The notes: a model not told the origin generated them from the sequence alone. Positions 43,962 through 53,046 are shown, counted from the first letter of the stretch. The stretch is DNA of 64,000 nt from Mycolicibacterium sediminis (GCF_010731735.1 NZ_AP022588.1:868001-932000); one strand, 5' to 3'. Translations and numbers: made by a program.

Positions 43962-45131
43962 CTACTTCGGGTGCGGCCTGCCGGTCAACCGCTTCATCGT
44001 GGCCGCGTCGTCGGCACGGTAGGGCCGGCCATCGGCGTGCAGCAGGTCGTGGAACCATTCGGCCGGCGGGATGAGGTACGGCCGCTCCCAGGAGTCCCAC
44101 GGCAGGAACGTCTGCGTCTTGCCCGCCACGAGTCCCCACGTGAACGCGCCGACCCGGTGCCTCCGCGCGATGGGGAGGATGCCCTCGACCGTGCTCCCCA
44201 ACGTGCGCGCCATGTACTCGGTGCACAGCATCGGCCGTCCCCAGGACGCGAGTTCGTCGATCCGCGAGGCGAACTCGACCGGCATGGCGTAGCTGTGGAA
44301 CGTGATGACGTCGGACAGCTCGAGCTGCAGACCAGCCATCCGGCTGCGCCGGCCGGGGTCACCCCAGAAGCCGTCCCACACGCCACTGGTCAGGGGCTGA
44401 ATCGCGTTCACCGAGCGTGCCCACTCGAACACCTGCGGTAGCAGCGTCGCGACCAGCTCCTCCTTGTCCCTGCGCTCGACGCTCGCGTACTGCGGGGCGG
44501 GGTTGTCCGGTTCGTTCCACAGGTCCCAGCCGAGAACCCGCTGATCGTGCCGGAACTGGTTCATGACGCCGACGACGTAGTCGTGCAGGACGCGGGTGTA
44601 GGCGCGGTCGGAGAGGCGGTCGGCGCCGGGGCTCTGCACCCACCCCGAGTTGTGGATGCCGGGCCGGGGCGCACGCTGCCTGCCCATCCGCGGGTGCGGA
44701 TCCCAGCAGGAGTCGAAGAAGACGAACAGCGGCTTGATGCGGTGCCGCGCGGCGATCGCCACGAACTGCGCCAGCCGCCGCCGAAGACCCGCCCGGTCCT
44801 GGGTCCACAGCTGGTCGTGCAGGAAGACCCGGACGGCGTTGATCCCGATCGCCCGGGCCATGCGGAGTTCGCCGTCGATGCGTCGCGAGTCGTAGGTGTC
44901 CGCCTGGAACATCTCGAGCTGGTTGACGGCGTTGGAGGTGACGTAGTTCGCGCCGACGAGCCAGTGCTGCGCCGCGTACCAGCGGTTGGCCCGGTCCGCG
45001 GACCAACGACCGGTCGCCGCCGACGCTCGCGGCATGCGGGACACGGCAGCTCCTCCAGCGAGGAGCAGGGGGAGCTTGACGGCGGTTCGACGGTCGACGA
45101 TCTTCGTGCACTCGCGTGCCAAGTGGAACAT
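43962..45131 (-). CDS. Secreted GH5-like glycoside hydrolase (cellulase family)
   Basis: A 389-residue secreted protein. The N-terminus carries a twin-arginine signal (VDRRTAVKLPLLLAGGAA, cut near ASA-AT at 38/39). The TIM barrel contains the acid/base E207 in GWDLWNEPDN and the nucleophile E305 in LCTEYMAR, as in clan GH-A (GH5 or related mannanase/cellulase groups). The likely role is cleavage of a beta-linked polysaccharide or glycolipid in the envelope or medium. It is downstream of the aldolase operon on the same strand, 144 bp apart. GCGAAGG directly precedes the ATG at 45131. Confidence 0.85.
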   Translation of the reverse strand: MFHLARECTKIVDRRTAVKLPLLLAGGAAVSRMPRASAATGRWSADRANRWYAAQHWLVGANYVTSNAVNQLEMFQADTYDSRRIDGELRMARAIGINAVRVFLHDQLWTQDRAGLRRRLAQFVAIAARHRIKPLFVFFDSCWDPHPRMGRQRAPRPGIHNSGWVQSPGADRLSDRAYTRVLHDYVVGVMNQFRHDQRVLGWDLWNEPDNPAPQYASVERRDKEELVATLLPQVFEWARSVNAIQPLTSGVWDGFWGDPGRRSRMAGLQLELSDVITFHSYAMPVEFASRIDELASWGRPMLCTEYMARTLGSTVEGILPIARRHRVGAFTWGLVAGKTQTFLPWDSWERPYLIPPAEWFHDLLHADGRPYRADDAATMKRLTGRPHPK

Positions 45132-45275
45132 CCTTCGCGGTTCGAGCCCCCGACCCGGGTTTTCGAACGGTCTTGCATCACAACGTGATTGACGCACGCG
45201 ACAGCACTGTCGACGGCCTCGATGCGAGCCATGCCGAGAGTAGCGGCATGGCCGGGTCGGCGCCAGCGGTGCTGC

Positions 45276-45956
45276 TCAGGCCTCCTGCGACGTCGCCGTC
45301 GACTGCTGGCCGTAGCCGGCGAGCCGGCGGCCGACCTCGGTGATCTCGGCCTCGTCGAGCACACGCACCGGCGCGCCGCTGGCCATGGCACGCAGCTGGA
45401 CGTCGCAGAGGTACTCGAGGTAGGGCACCATGCTCAGCACCTTGGGTAGCGCCGCGCCCACGAGGACCGCCCCGTGGTTGCCCATCAGTGCGGCGGTGCG
45501 GTCGACGAGGGCGGCGGTCACGTTGTCCGCCAACTGCTTCGTGCCGAACGTGGCGTACGGCGCCACCCGCACCGCGCCGCCGAACAGCGCGGCGTAGTAG
45601 TGCGACGCCGGTACCTCGTCGGTCACCGTCGACATCGCGGTCGACGCCGGCCCGTGGGTGTGCACCACGGCGGTGTGCGACGTCGTCGCGTACACCGCCA
45701 GGTGCAGCGCCAACTCGCTCGACGGCTCCAGGACCGCGTCGACGGCGTTGCCGTCGAGATCGTGGATGCCGACGTCGCGCGCCGTCATCGCGTCGTAGTC
45801 CACTCCGCTCGGTGAGATCACCACGAGGTCACCGACCCGAATGGACACGTTGCCCGCCGTCCCGACGACCAGGCCGGAGCGGCTGAGGTGGCGGCAGGCG
45901 TCGACGACCTGCTGTCGTTCCGGAGCTAGGCGGAGGTCACCGTCGGAGCCGCTCAC
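45276..45956 (-). CDS. Class II aldolase (L-fuculose-phosphate/ribulose-phosphate aldolase-like)
   Basis: A 226-residue zinc aldolase of the FucA/AraD/RhaD family. The phosphate-binding loop is GTAGNVSIR (32-40), the catalytic acid is E81 (PSSELALH), and the zinc ligands H99, H101 and H161 (HTHG, GNHGAV) keep the FucA spacing. It would cleave a ketose-1-phosphate to DHAP and an aldehyde. AraD-type epimerase activity cannot be excluded. The GTG overlaps the TGA of the dehydrogenase gene (GTGA). It is the last gene of the DeoR-kinase-dehydrogenase-aldolase operon. Confidence 0.88.
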   Translation of the reverse strand: MSGSDGDLRLAPERQQVVDACRHLSRSGLVVGTAGNVSIRVGDLVVISPSGVDYDAMTARDVGIHDLDGNAVDAVLEPSSELALHLAVYATTSHTAVVHTHGPASTAMSTVTDEVPASHYYAALFGGAVRVAPYATFGTKQLADNVTAALVDRTAALMGNHGAVLVGAALPKVLSMVPYLEYLCDVQLRAMASGAPVRVLDEAEITEVGRRLAGYGQQSTATSQEA

Positions 45957-46990
45957 GGGACGAGCACGTACTTCGACCCGCGGCCGGCAGCCATGTCCTC
46001 CAGGCTGGGCAGCAGTGCGTCGAGCGGCCGGTGCTCGGTGATGAGCATCGATCCGTCGACCTTCTTGCTGGTCAACAGTTCCACCGCGGTCCGCACGTAG
46101 TTCGGCGTGTGATGGAACACGCCCTTGAGGGTGTACTCCTCGTAGTGCATCGCGCTGGAGTCGACGGAGAACGGCGCACCCTTCGGCGTCCCGCCGAACA
46201 GCACCGCCGTCGCGCCGGGACGCAGCGTCCGCACCGTCTGTTCCCACACTCCCGGGAGCCCGACCGCCTCGATGCCGACGTCGGCGCCGCGGCCGTGGGG
46301 GGTGTGCCGCTTGATCAGCGCCACCCGGTCGTCGGCGTCCGGGGTGTCGGTCAGGTCGATGGTCTCCACCGCACCCGCGACGAGCGCCTGCCGGAGCCGC
46401 CACGGTGACTGGTCCACCGAGATGACGTTCGCCCCGCGCAACGTCGCGAGCCGGACGAACATCAGGCCGATGGGACCGGCGCCGTGCACGACGACGGTGT
46501 CGCCGAGTTCGATGCCCGTCTCGGCCATGCCGTGCACGACGGTGGCCAGCGGCTCCAGCGGCGCGGCCGACGCGAAGTCCAGGTCGTCGGGCAGCAGGTA
46601 GGTGTTCCGCTGCACGATCGACGGCGGGATGATGACCTGCTCGGCGAACGCGCCATTGAGGAATTCGAGGTTCTCGCACAGGCTCTGGCGCCCCCGCGTG
46701 CACGCCCAGCAGTGCCCGCACGGCGCGGTGTTGGCGGCGACCACCCGGTCGCCGACGGCGAATCCTTCGACCCCGTCGCCCACGGCCGAGACCACGCCGG
46801 CGAATTCGTGGCCGAATCGCGAGGGCAGCGTGGGGAACAGCTTCGGGTGGCCGCGACGGTAGGACTTGAGGTCGGTGCCGCAGGTTGCGGCGGCCTTGAC
46901 GTCGACCAGCACCTCGCCCGGCGCGGGCTCACCGGCGGGGACGTCTTCCAGCCGCAGGTCGCCGGGCCCGTAGAACATGGCCGCTCTCAT
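45953..46990 (-). CDS. Zinc-dependent medium-chain alcohol/polyol dehydrogenase
   Basis: A 345-residue MDR protein. Catalytic zinc ligands are C37 (TCGTD), H61 and E62 (FGHEF), and the structural zinc is held by C91, C94, C97 and C105. The NAD motif GAGPIG is at 170-175. Its resemblance to sorbitol and threonine dehydrogenases and its operon partners suggest oxidation of a polyol to a ketose. GAGGAG lies seven bases before the ATG at 46990, which overlaps the kinase stop as ATGA. Confidence 0.88.
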   Translation of the reverse strand: MRAAMFYGPGDLRLEDVPAGEPAPGEVLVDVKAAATCGTDLKSYRRGHPKLFPTLPSRFGHEFAGVVSAVGDGVEGFAVGDRVVAANTAPCGHCWACTRGRQSLCENLEFLNGAFAEQVIIPPSIVQRNTYLLPDDLDFASAAPLEPLATVVHGMAETGIELGDTVVVHGAGPIGLMFVRLATLRGANVISVDQSPWRLRQALVAGAVETIDLTDTPDADDRVALIKRHTPHGRGADVGIEAVGLPGVWEQTVRTLRPGATAVLFGGTPKGAPFSVDSSAMHYEEYTLKGVFHHTPNYVRTAVELLTSKKVDGSMLITEHRPLDALLPSLEDMAAGRGSKYVLVP

Positions 46991-48507
46991 GGTCGTTCTC
47001 CTCGCGTGTCGTCGTGCGCGTGCAGTCGGTGTAGGAGGTCCCGCGTCTCCGCGAAGACCGATCGGTAGACGTCGCGCAGCTGCTCGTACTCGGCGGCGAC
47101 CTCGGGCCGGGGATCGACCACGGCGTCGGTCCGCGCGACGGCGGCCGCGGCCTCGTCGAGCGAGCCATACCGGCCGATCGAGGTGAAGGCGACGGCGGCA
47201 GCCCCGAGTGCACTGACCTCGCCGGACGCACACACCTCGATGGGGCGGTCGAAGACGTCGGCCAGGATCTGGGTCCACAGTGGGCTTCGCGCACCGCCGC
47301 CCATCGCGCGCAGCACCTCGACGCGCTCGCCGCGCGCCTCCTCGAGCCCGTCGAGCTGCATCCGCAATTCGAACGTGATGCCCTCCAGTAACGACCGGTA
47401 GAAGTGCGCCCGGGTGTGGCAGCCGCGCCAGCCGAGCGTGACGCCCGACGCCTGGCTGTCCCAGTGGGGGGTCTGCGCGCCGTTCCAGTACGGCAGCGTC
47501 AACAGCCGTTCGCTGCCGGCGGGCACCGCCGCGGCGTCGCGTTCGAGTTGGGGGTCGGGCGCACCGGCGAGCTGGGGATCGCCGAATTCGCTGCGGAACC
47601 AGGTCGAGAGGTAGGTGCCCGAGGAGCTGAACGTCTCGACCGTCGTCTGCCCGGGTGTCGCCGAGATCATCGACCGGTACGCCCGCGCGGGAAGATAGGA
47701 CGTCGTCTCGCTGCCGATCACCACGGCCGTACCCAGCACGAGGTAGGCCGCGCCCGGGTGCGTGACGTCCAGCCCGACGCCCGCTGCCTGGCCATCGCCG
47801 AGACCGGCCACGACCACGACGTCGTCGTCGAGTCCCCACGATCGGGACACCTCCGTCCGCAGCGGGCCGAGCGAGGTCCCGGTGGGCACCAGGTCCGGGA
47901 GCTGCTCACGGCGAAGTCCCGCCAGCTCGAGCAGTTCGTCGGCGTAGTCGCCGGTGGCCTGGTCGATGAGCGCCAGCGGATCCACCGACGAATTGCTCGA
48001 CGCCCACCGTCCCGTCATCGCGTGCACCAGGAAGGTGTGCACGTCGGCGACGCGGTGGCAGCGCGCCATCGTCTCGGGCTCGCGGTCACGCAGCCACAGC
48101 AGCTTGTACAGACCGGGCGTGATGTCCGCGGGCTTGCCCGACAGCAGCTCGACGCGGTCGGTGCCGTAGTGCCTGGCCTCGACGTCGGCGCGGCCGTCCA
48201 TCCACAGGATCGCCGGACGCAGCGGCCTGTCGTCGGAGTCCAGGCACACGAAGCTCTCCCGCTGATGGGTCACGCAGATCGCGGCCACCGCGGCGCGGTC
48301 GGGGACGTCCTCGAGTGCCTGCCGGACGGCGAGGTCGGTGGCGGTCCACCACTGCTCCGCCTGCTGCTCGAACCAGTGCGTGGCGGGACTGCGCGTCTCC
48401 AAGGGGTGCGCCCCGGTGCCGACCACCTGACCCGACGGGTCGACGACGATGGCCTTGGCGGCGGTGGTCGAGCAGTCGACGGCGACCACCAGCGGGGTCG
48501 CGGTCAC
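46987..48507 (-). CDS. FGGY family carbohydrate kinase
   Basis: A 506-residue sugar kinase. The N-terminal phosphate loop VVAVDCSTTAAKAIVVD (7-23) and the C-terminal FGGY signature near residue 400 (RAMGGGARSPLWTQILADV) flank the two actin-like domains. Family members phosphorylate ketoses or polyols such as xylulose, fuculose or erythrulose. Here the product is expected to be the ketose-1-phosphate used by the class II aldolase two genes downstream. The GTG at 48507 overlaps the DeoR stop (GTGA), and its own stop overlaps the dehydrogenase ATG. Confidence 0.9.
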   Translation of the reverse strand: MTATPLVVAVDCSTTAAKAIVVDPSGQVVGTGAHPLETRSPATHWFEQQAEQWWTATDLAVRQALEDVPDRAAVAAICVTHQRESFVCLDSDDRPLRPAILWMDGRADVEARHYGTDRVELLSGKPADITPGLYKLLWLRDREPETMARCHRVADVHTFLVHAMTGRWASSNSSVDPLALIDQATGDYADELLELAGLRREQLPDLVPTGTSLGPLRTEVSRSWGLDDDVVVVAGLGDGQAAGVGLDVTHPGAAYLVLGTAVVIGSETTSYLPARAYRSMISATPGQTTVETFSSSGTYLSTWFRSEFGDPQLAGAPDPQLERDAAAVPAGSERLLTLPYWNGAQTPHWDSQASGVTLGWRGCHTRAHFYRSLLEGITFELRMQLDGLEEARGERVEVLRAMGGGARSPLWTQILADVFDRPIEVCASGEVSALGAAAVAFTSIGRYGSLDEAAAAVARTDAVVDPRPEVAAEYEQLRDVYRSVFAETRDLLHRLHAHDDTRGERP

Positions 48508-49331
48508 GCCTCGACCGCTTCGTCCGAGGCTGGTGCCGTCGACGCCACGACGACGTTGACCCCGCACGCCCCGAGCTGCTCGAGGTCCTGTTCGGCCAGC
48601 CCGTCGTCGACCACCACGGCGTCGAAGTCCTCCAGTGAGCCGATCCGGTGGATGGCCCGGCGGGTGAACTTGGTGTGGTCGATCAGCAGCACGCGGCGTT
48701 CGGCGCTGTCCATGAAGGCGCGCTTGAGTTCGGCCGCCGCACTCGACGGGTGGAAGCACATGCCGCGCGAGACCGCAGGCACCGACATGAACAGGACGTC
48801 GTAGTGCATGTCGCGCAGCGCCCGGACCGACTGCGACCCGACGAACGACGAGAACTCCGGCACGTAGTCGCCGCCGATGGCGTTGAGCCGCACCCCGGGG
48901 TCGGCGGCCAGCTCGTCGATCGCGGGCAGGAAGTTGGTGACCACCGTCAGCGGCAGGTGGTCGGCGAGGTGCGGCAGCACGTGCAGCGCCGTGGTGCTGT
49001 CGTCGAGCGCGATCGCCTGCAGGTCCATCTGTGCTGTCGCCCAGTCGAATCCGGCCCTTGCGACGGCCTGCTTCTCGGCCAGGTTGAGCGCCTTGCGAAG
49101 GTCGACGTTGCGCTCGAACGCCTCGCTGGGCGGGGCCTCGGCGCCGGAGCGCACCTTGCGCAACATCCCTTGGGCGTGCAGTCGATCGAGGTCGCGGTGG
49201 ATCGTCATGGTGCTGACGCTGAACTGCCCCGCCAGCTCGTCGATGCGGGCCCACCCCCGCGCCTTCACGAACTCGACGATCTCCGAGCGCCGGTGAGCGT
49301 GACTACCATTCCGCCGCGGCTGCGCTGCCAT
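48504..49331 (-). CDS. DeoR family transcriptional regulator
   Basis: A 275-residue sugar-phosphate-sensing regulator. The N-terminal DeoR HTH spans about residues 14-70 (RIDELAGQFSVSTMTIHRDL), and the C-terminal DeoRC domain contains ALDDSTTALHVLPHL and VLLIDHTKFTRRA, the usual sugar phosphate pocket. It heads the kinase-dehydrogenase-aldolase operon and probably represses it until a phosphorylated intermediate binds. The ATG at 49331 lacks a ribosome binding site but lies 8 nt after the -10 box GATAAT, which indicates a leaderless mRNA. Confidence 0.9.
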   Translation of the reverse strand: MAAQPRRNGSHAHRRSEIVEFVKARGWARIDELAGQFSVSTMTIHRDLDRLHAQGMLRKVRSGAEAPPSEAFERNVDLRKALNLAEKQAVARAGFDWATAQMDLQAIALDDSTTALHVLPHLADHLPLTVVTNFLPAIDELAADPGVRLNAIGGDYVPEFSSFVGSQSVRALRDMHYDVLFMSVPAVSRGMCFHPSSAAAELKRAFMDSAERRVLLIDHTKFTRRAIHRIGSLEDFDAVVVDDGLAEQDLEQLGACGVNVVVASTAPASDEAVEA

Positions 49332-49333
49332 CG

Positions 49334-49389
49334 GCCGAAATTATCACAGGGAACATCACACATTCAACACTATTGATGTTATTTTCGGC
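49334..49389 (-). promoter_or_regulatory. Leaderless promoter with nested inverted repeats for the DeoR operon
   Basis: On the minus strand TTGAAT (49362-49367), a 16-nt spacer and GATAAT (49340-49345, with an extended TG) precede the ATG by 8 nt. Two perfect 7-bp inverted repeats are nested around it: GCCGAAA/TTTCGGC (49334-49340, 49383-49389) and AACATCA/TGATGTT (49352-49358, 49374-49380). The latter flanks the -35 box and is the best repressor site. The segment is unusually AT-rich for this genome. Confidence 0.6.
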
Positions 49390-49398
49390 TGGTTGGTG

Positions 49399-50235
49399 TC
49401 AGGCCGTGGCGGCGACCCGCGCCCGCTCCCGCATCGACGCGATCACGCCGCCGTCGTTGAGAATGTCCGTGCCCGTGAGGTATCCCGCCTTGCTGCTGGC
49501 GCAGAACGCGAACAGCTCCGCCATCTCCTCGGCGGTGCCCCAGCGCGGCACCGCGAAGTCGGCCACCATCGCACCGGCGCCCGCCTGCTCCTCGAGCCTG
49601 CCCATCTCGGTGTCCACCGACCCCGGTGACACCGAGACGATGCGCAGCCCCCGGGCGTTGAACCGTTCGGCCTGCGACGTGCTGTACCACCTGACGAAGG
49701 TCTTGCTGATCGCGTACGCGAGGCCCGATCGCGCCTCGGCGGGTGCGATCTCGAACGCCGCCGTCACGTCGGCCATGAAGCGCTCCGGGTCCTCCAGCGC
49801 GGACGGGAAGGCTCCACTCGGGACGACCTCGTCGGGCAGCATGTGCGAGGCCATCGACGCGACGTTGACGATCGCGGCACCCGTGGGCGCCGTCGCGAAG
49901 AACGCCTCGCCGACGTGGACGGTGCCGAGCGCGTTGGTCCTGGCGACGTACCCCGCGTCGCCCATGCTCGGGCTCACCCCGGCCGTGTGGATCACCGAGG
50001 CGATGGGGCCGATCCCGGTCGCCGTGGTGAACAGGCTCTCCACGGCAGCGCGGTCGGTGACGTCGCACACCACGGCCGTGGCGGTGATGCCGAGGCCCTC
50101 GAGTTCGACCGTCACGGCGTCGAGCCGATCGCCCCGGACGTCGCAGAGCACCACGTCGTGGTCGCGGCCCACGATCTTGGCCGTGGCCACGCCCATACCT
50201 CCCGCACCGCCGGTGATCACCGAGACTCGATTCAT
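49399..50235 (-). CDS. Short-chain dehydrogenase/reductase
   Basis: A 278-residue SDR. The cofactor motif GGAGGMG is at residues 9-15, the catalytic serine region is VNVASMAS, and Y174/K178 (LAYAISK) form the active pair. An insert of about 35 residues between them (DEVVPSGAFPSALEDPERF) is a feature of some mycobacterial SDRs. It precedes the DeoR operon on the same strand by 67 bp but that operon has its own promoter. TACGGT (50242-50247 on the minus strand) ends 6 nt before the ATG, implying leaderless transcription. The substrate is unknown. Confidence 0.87.
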   Translation of the reverse strand: MNRVSVITGGAGGMGVATAKIVGRDHDVVLCDVRGDRLDAVTVELEGLGITATAVVCDVTDRAAVESLFTTATGIGPIASVIHTAGVSPSMGDAGYVARTNALGTVHVGEAFFATAPTGAAIVNVASMASHMLPDEVVPSGAFPSALEDPERFMADVTAAFEIAPAEARSGLAYAISKTFVRWYSTSQAERFNARGLRIVSVSPGSVDTEMGRLEEQAGAGAMVADFAVPRWGTAEEMAELFAFCASSKAGYLTGTDILNDGGVIASMRERARVAATA

Positions 50236-50384
50236 ACTTAGACCGTATAACGATCAGGTCCGACCGGGGCGTACTTCGCATGGGTGCACTGCCGGTACGT
50301 GCACGAGTGGGCACTCCCACCCCACGACCGAGTCGAGTTCACTGGGATCGACGACGACTCCGCACGACGAATTCTCGAGGACCA

Positions 50385-51602
50385 GTGACTGACTTACACG
50401 AGACCACAACCGATGCGCCCATCGCGGACCGCGACGGGTTGCCCACCGCCGCCCTGCTGATCATGGCGCTGATGGGCTTCGTCCTGATCGCCTCGGAGAC
50501 CATGCCCGCCGGGTTGCTGCCTCAGATCGCCGACGGCATGGACGTCGGCGAGGCGACGGCGGGACAGCTGGTGAGCGCGTACGCGCTGGGCACCGTGCTC
50601 GCGGCCATCCCGGCCACCGCCGCGACCCGGGGACTGCGGCGCAAACCGCTCGCCGTCGTCGGCATGCTCGGCATCCTCGTCGCGAACGTGGTCACCGCGG
50701 TGTCCCCCGACATCGCGGTGTCGCTCGGCGTGCGACTGTTCGCCGGCGCGTGCTCCGGTCTGCTGTGGGGCATCCTCGCGGGCTACGCCCGGCGGATCAG
50801 CCCACCCGACCTCGCCGGACGTGCGCTGGCCATCGCGTCGATCGGCGTCCCCGCCGGTCTGGCGTTCGGCACCCCGCTCGGCTCGTGGATCGGATCGACC
50901 TGGGGCTGGCGGTACTCGTTCGCCACGCTGTCGGTGCTGGCGCTCGCGACCATCGTGCTGACGGTGCTCGTCGTGCCGGACGCGCCCGGTCAGCGCGCCG
51001 CGTCGCGGATGCCGGTGATCAAGGTGTTCGCTCTGCCCGGGGTGGCGCTCATCCTGGTGGTCATCTTCGCCTGGATGCTGGCGCACAACACCTTCTACAC
51101 CTACATCGCCTACTACCTGCGGTTCGCCGACGTCGGCCTCAGCACGCAGGTCGCCCTGGTCGTCTTCGGTCTCGCAGCGGTCGTCGGCGTGTGGGTCACC
51201 GGGCTGCTGATCGACCGGGCCCTGCGGCTGCTCGTCCTGAGCAGCGTCGCGGCCTTCGTCGCGGCCGGTGTCGTCTTCGCCGTGGCGCACGACTCCCTCG
51301 CGGCCGTCGTCGTCGCGATCGTGCTGTGGGGCGTGGCGTTCGGTGGGGCGGCCACCCAGTTGCAGACGGCGATGGCCGAGTCGAGCGGCGAGAACGCCGA
51401 CGTCGCCAACTCACTCGTCGGCGTCGCGTTCAACGTCGCCATCTTCGGTGGCGGAGTCGCAGGTGCGGTGCTTATCACCGTCGACCACGGACTCGGACTG
51501 CCCGCCGTCATGATCGTGCTCGCCCTCGTCGCCTTCTGCGTGGCGCTGGCCGCACGCCGCACCGCGTTCCCCCGCCGGCCGGTCAGGCAGGCGCGGTCGT
51601 GA
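50385..51602 (+). CDS. MFS transporter (DHA1-type sugar/drug exporter)
   Basis: A 405-residue major facilitator with 12 predicted helices. Early motifs such as ASETMPAGLLPQIADGMDV and GLRRKPLAVVG place it with the AraJ/SotB/PbuE-type exporters; LAIASIGVPAGLAFGTPLG resembles the antiporter motif C. Cargo may be sugars, purines or drugs. The GTG at 50385 has CGAGG five bases upstream; an in-frame start at 50280 would add an unlikely Arg-rich leader. It is divergent from the SDR gene and its 3' end overlaps the convergent pseudokinase gene by 20 bp. Confidence 0.87.
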   Translation: MTDLHETTTDAPIADRDGLPTAALLIMALMGFVLIASETMPAGLLPQIADGMDVGEATAGQLVSAYALGTVLAAIPATAATRGLRRKPLAVVGMLGILVANVVTAVSPDIAVSLGVRLFAGACSGLLWGILAGYARRISPPDLAGRALAIASIGVPAGLAFGTPLGSWIGSTWGWRYSFATLSVLALATIVLTVLVVPDAPGQRAASRMPVIKVFALPGVALILVVIFAWMLAHNTFYTYIAYYLRFADVGLSTQVALVVFGLAAVVGVWVTGLLIDRALRLLVLSSVAAFVAAGVVFAVAHDSLAAVVVAIVLWGVAFGGAATQLQTAMAESSGENADVANSLVGVAFNVAIFGGGVAGAVLITVDHGLGLPAVMIVLALVAFCVALAARRTAFPRRPVRQARS

Positions 51603-53046
51603 AGGTCTCGACCTCTTTGATCGCGGCGCGACTGGCCCCGTCGGTGCTGCCGAGGGTCGTGATCCACACCAGCACCCGGGAGGTCGGGGCCGTCGACGTG
51701 ACCGGGATCCGGTTGGGCCCCGGTCGAAGCGTCACCGGACCGGTCAACCGCGTCGTGTCCGACAGCGCCGTCGGGTCCGCGCCCGAGGTGCGGATCTCCA
51801 CCGCCGTCCCACTGCTCGCGACGTCGAGCGTGACCGCGCTCAGGGTCGCCGGGCGCGGCATCGTCAGCAGCAGACCCACGCCCTGCTTGAAGCCGGGGAA
51901 GGGCGAATCGTCGTAGTAGCGGTCGGTGCTCCATGACGTGCTGCGGTCGCCGTCGACGGCCAGGCCCGCCGAGCCGGGGTTGTCGGGAGACCCGTCGGGT
52001 GAGAAGACCGTCGCCGCCGCCGGCCGGACCGGCGCCGCCGCGGCCTGACGTGTGACCGCCGGTTCCGACGGGGCATCCGTCGGGGCCAGGCCGAGCCGGG
52101 CGGCGTCCAGGCCCACGGAGCCGCCGTCACCGAACGTCCGCACCAGGGCCACGCTCGGCACGGCCACGATCGCGACGAGTGCCGCCGCCACGGCGCCGAT
52201 CACCGCCATCCGGAGACGCGGGTCCCGCGGTCGAGGGGCGGGGCCGGCGATGGGCGGAACCGGCGGGGCCGGCACCGCGACCGGCGGCTCGACGTCCGTC
52301 ACGGCGCGCGCCTGGCGCAGCAGACCGAGCACGGTGCCCGCCGAACCGATGCCACCGTCCGCGCGCAGGAGCCCGGCGGTGGCACTCGAGATCAGGAACG
52401 GGATGCGCTTGTCCACCTCGGCGGGCTCGACCGGCCACCCGGCAGAAATGAGGTCTGCCGCTCGCCACCCGTCGGGCATCGGGTCGTGCGGTGCCCAGCG
52501 GTCGACCAGCAGCGCGTACAGGGTGCTGCCGATGCCGTGGAGGTCGTCCTCCGGCGTCGTGTCCGGCATCGGCGCCGGGAAGGCCAGCACGACGTCACCA
52601 TCGGTGCTGACGCGGATGCGGTCGGGGTGGTCGACGCCGAGCACGAACCCGGCCGAATGCGCGCAGTCGGCGGCCACGATCAGCGACTCGATCGCCGCGG
52701 CCGCCGCGATCGGCGCCGGGGAGGTGTCCACCACCTCGCGCAGCGACCCGCCGCGGACCCACTCGCACACCACCGCGCCGACGGCGCCGGTGCGCACGAC
52801 GTCGACGATCCGCGCGATGCCGACCACGTCGAGACCGCGGAGCCGGGAGCTGCGGGCGAGGATCGCGTCCACGAGGTCCGCGGGCAGGCCGCCGTCGGGG
52901 TCGATCAGCGTGACGGCGACCGGCTGACCCGACCGGGTGTCGACGCCCTGCCAGAACTGGAGGTGCGGCGCGGTCCCGTGCGGCGCGACCAAGCGGTAAC
53001 GACCCGCCACGGTGGTCTCGCGCGGCTCGGGATCGGTGGTCGTCAT
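51583..53046 (-). CDS. MurJ-type pseudokinase with extracellular jelly-roll domain
   Basis: A 487-residue protein with a cytoplasmic kinase-like domain (residues ~12-250), a Pro-rich linker, one membrane helix (279-302) and an exported domain (~330-487) with a discoidin/CBM-like pattern (SAGLAVDGDRSTSWSTDRYY). The kinase domain lacks the catalytic lysine (VAVTLID at the VAVK place), the HRD loop reads DHPDRIRV, and the DFG place reads LAFP, so it is a pseudokinase. This order equals the C-terminal half of the M. tuberculosis MurJ protein (Rv3910), but the lipid II flippase part is absent. The ATG at 53046 has GAGGGG upstream. Confidence 0.8.
   Translation of the reverse strand: MTTTDPEPRETTVAGRYRLVAPHGTAPHLQFWQGVDTRSGQPVAVTLIDPDGGLPADLVDAILARSSRLRGLDVVGIARIVDVVRTGAVGAVVCEWVRGGSLREVVDTSPAPIAAAAAIESLIVAADCAHSAGFVLGVDHPDRIRVSTDGDVVLAFPAPMPDTTPEDDLHGIGSTLYALLVDRWAPHDPMPDGWRAADLISAGWPVEPAEVDKRIPFLISSATAGLLRADGGIGSAGTVLGLLRQARAVTDVEPPVAVPAPPVPPIAGPAPRPRDPRLRMAVIGAVAAALVAIVAVPSVALVRTFGDGGSVGLDAARLGLAPTDAPSEPAVTRQAAAAPVRPAAATVFSPDGSPDNPGSAGLAVDGDRSTSWSTDRYYDDSPFPGFKQGVGLLLTMPRPATLSAVTLDVASSGTAVEIRTSGADPTALSDTTRLTGPVTLRPGPNRIPVTSTAPTSRVLVWITTLGSTDGASRAAIKEVETFTTAPA

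Noticed and set aside
45132..45200. A GGTTCGAG stretch resembling a tRNA T-loop upstream of the glycoside hydrolase gene
   Set aside because: No matching T-stem, acceptor stem or anticodon arm can be drawn on either strand.
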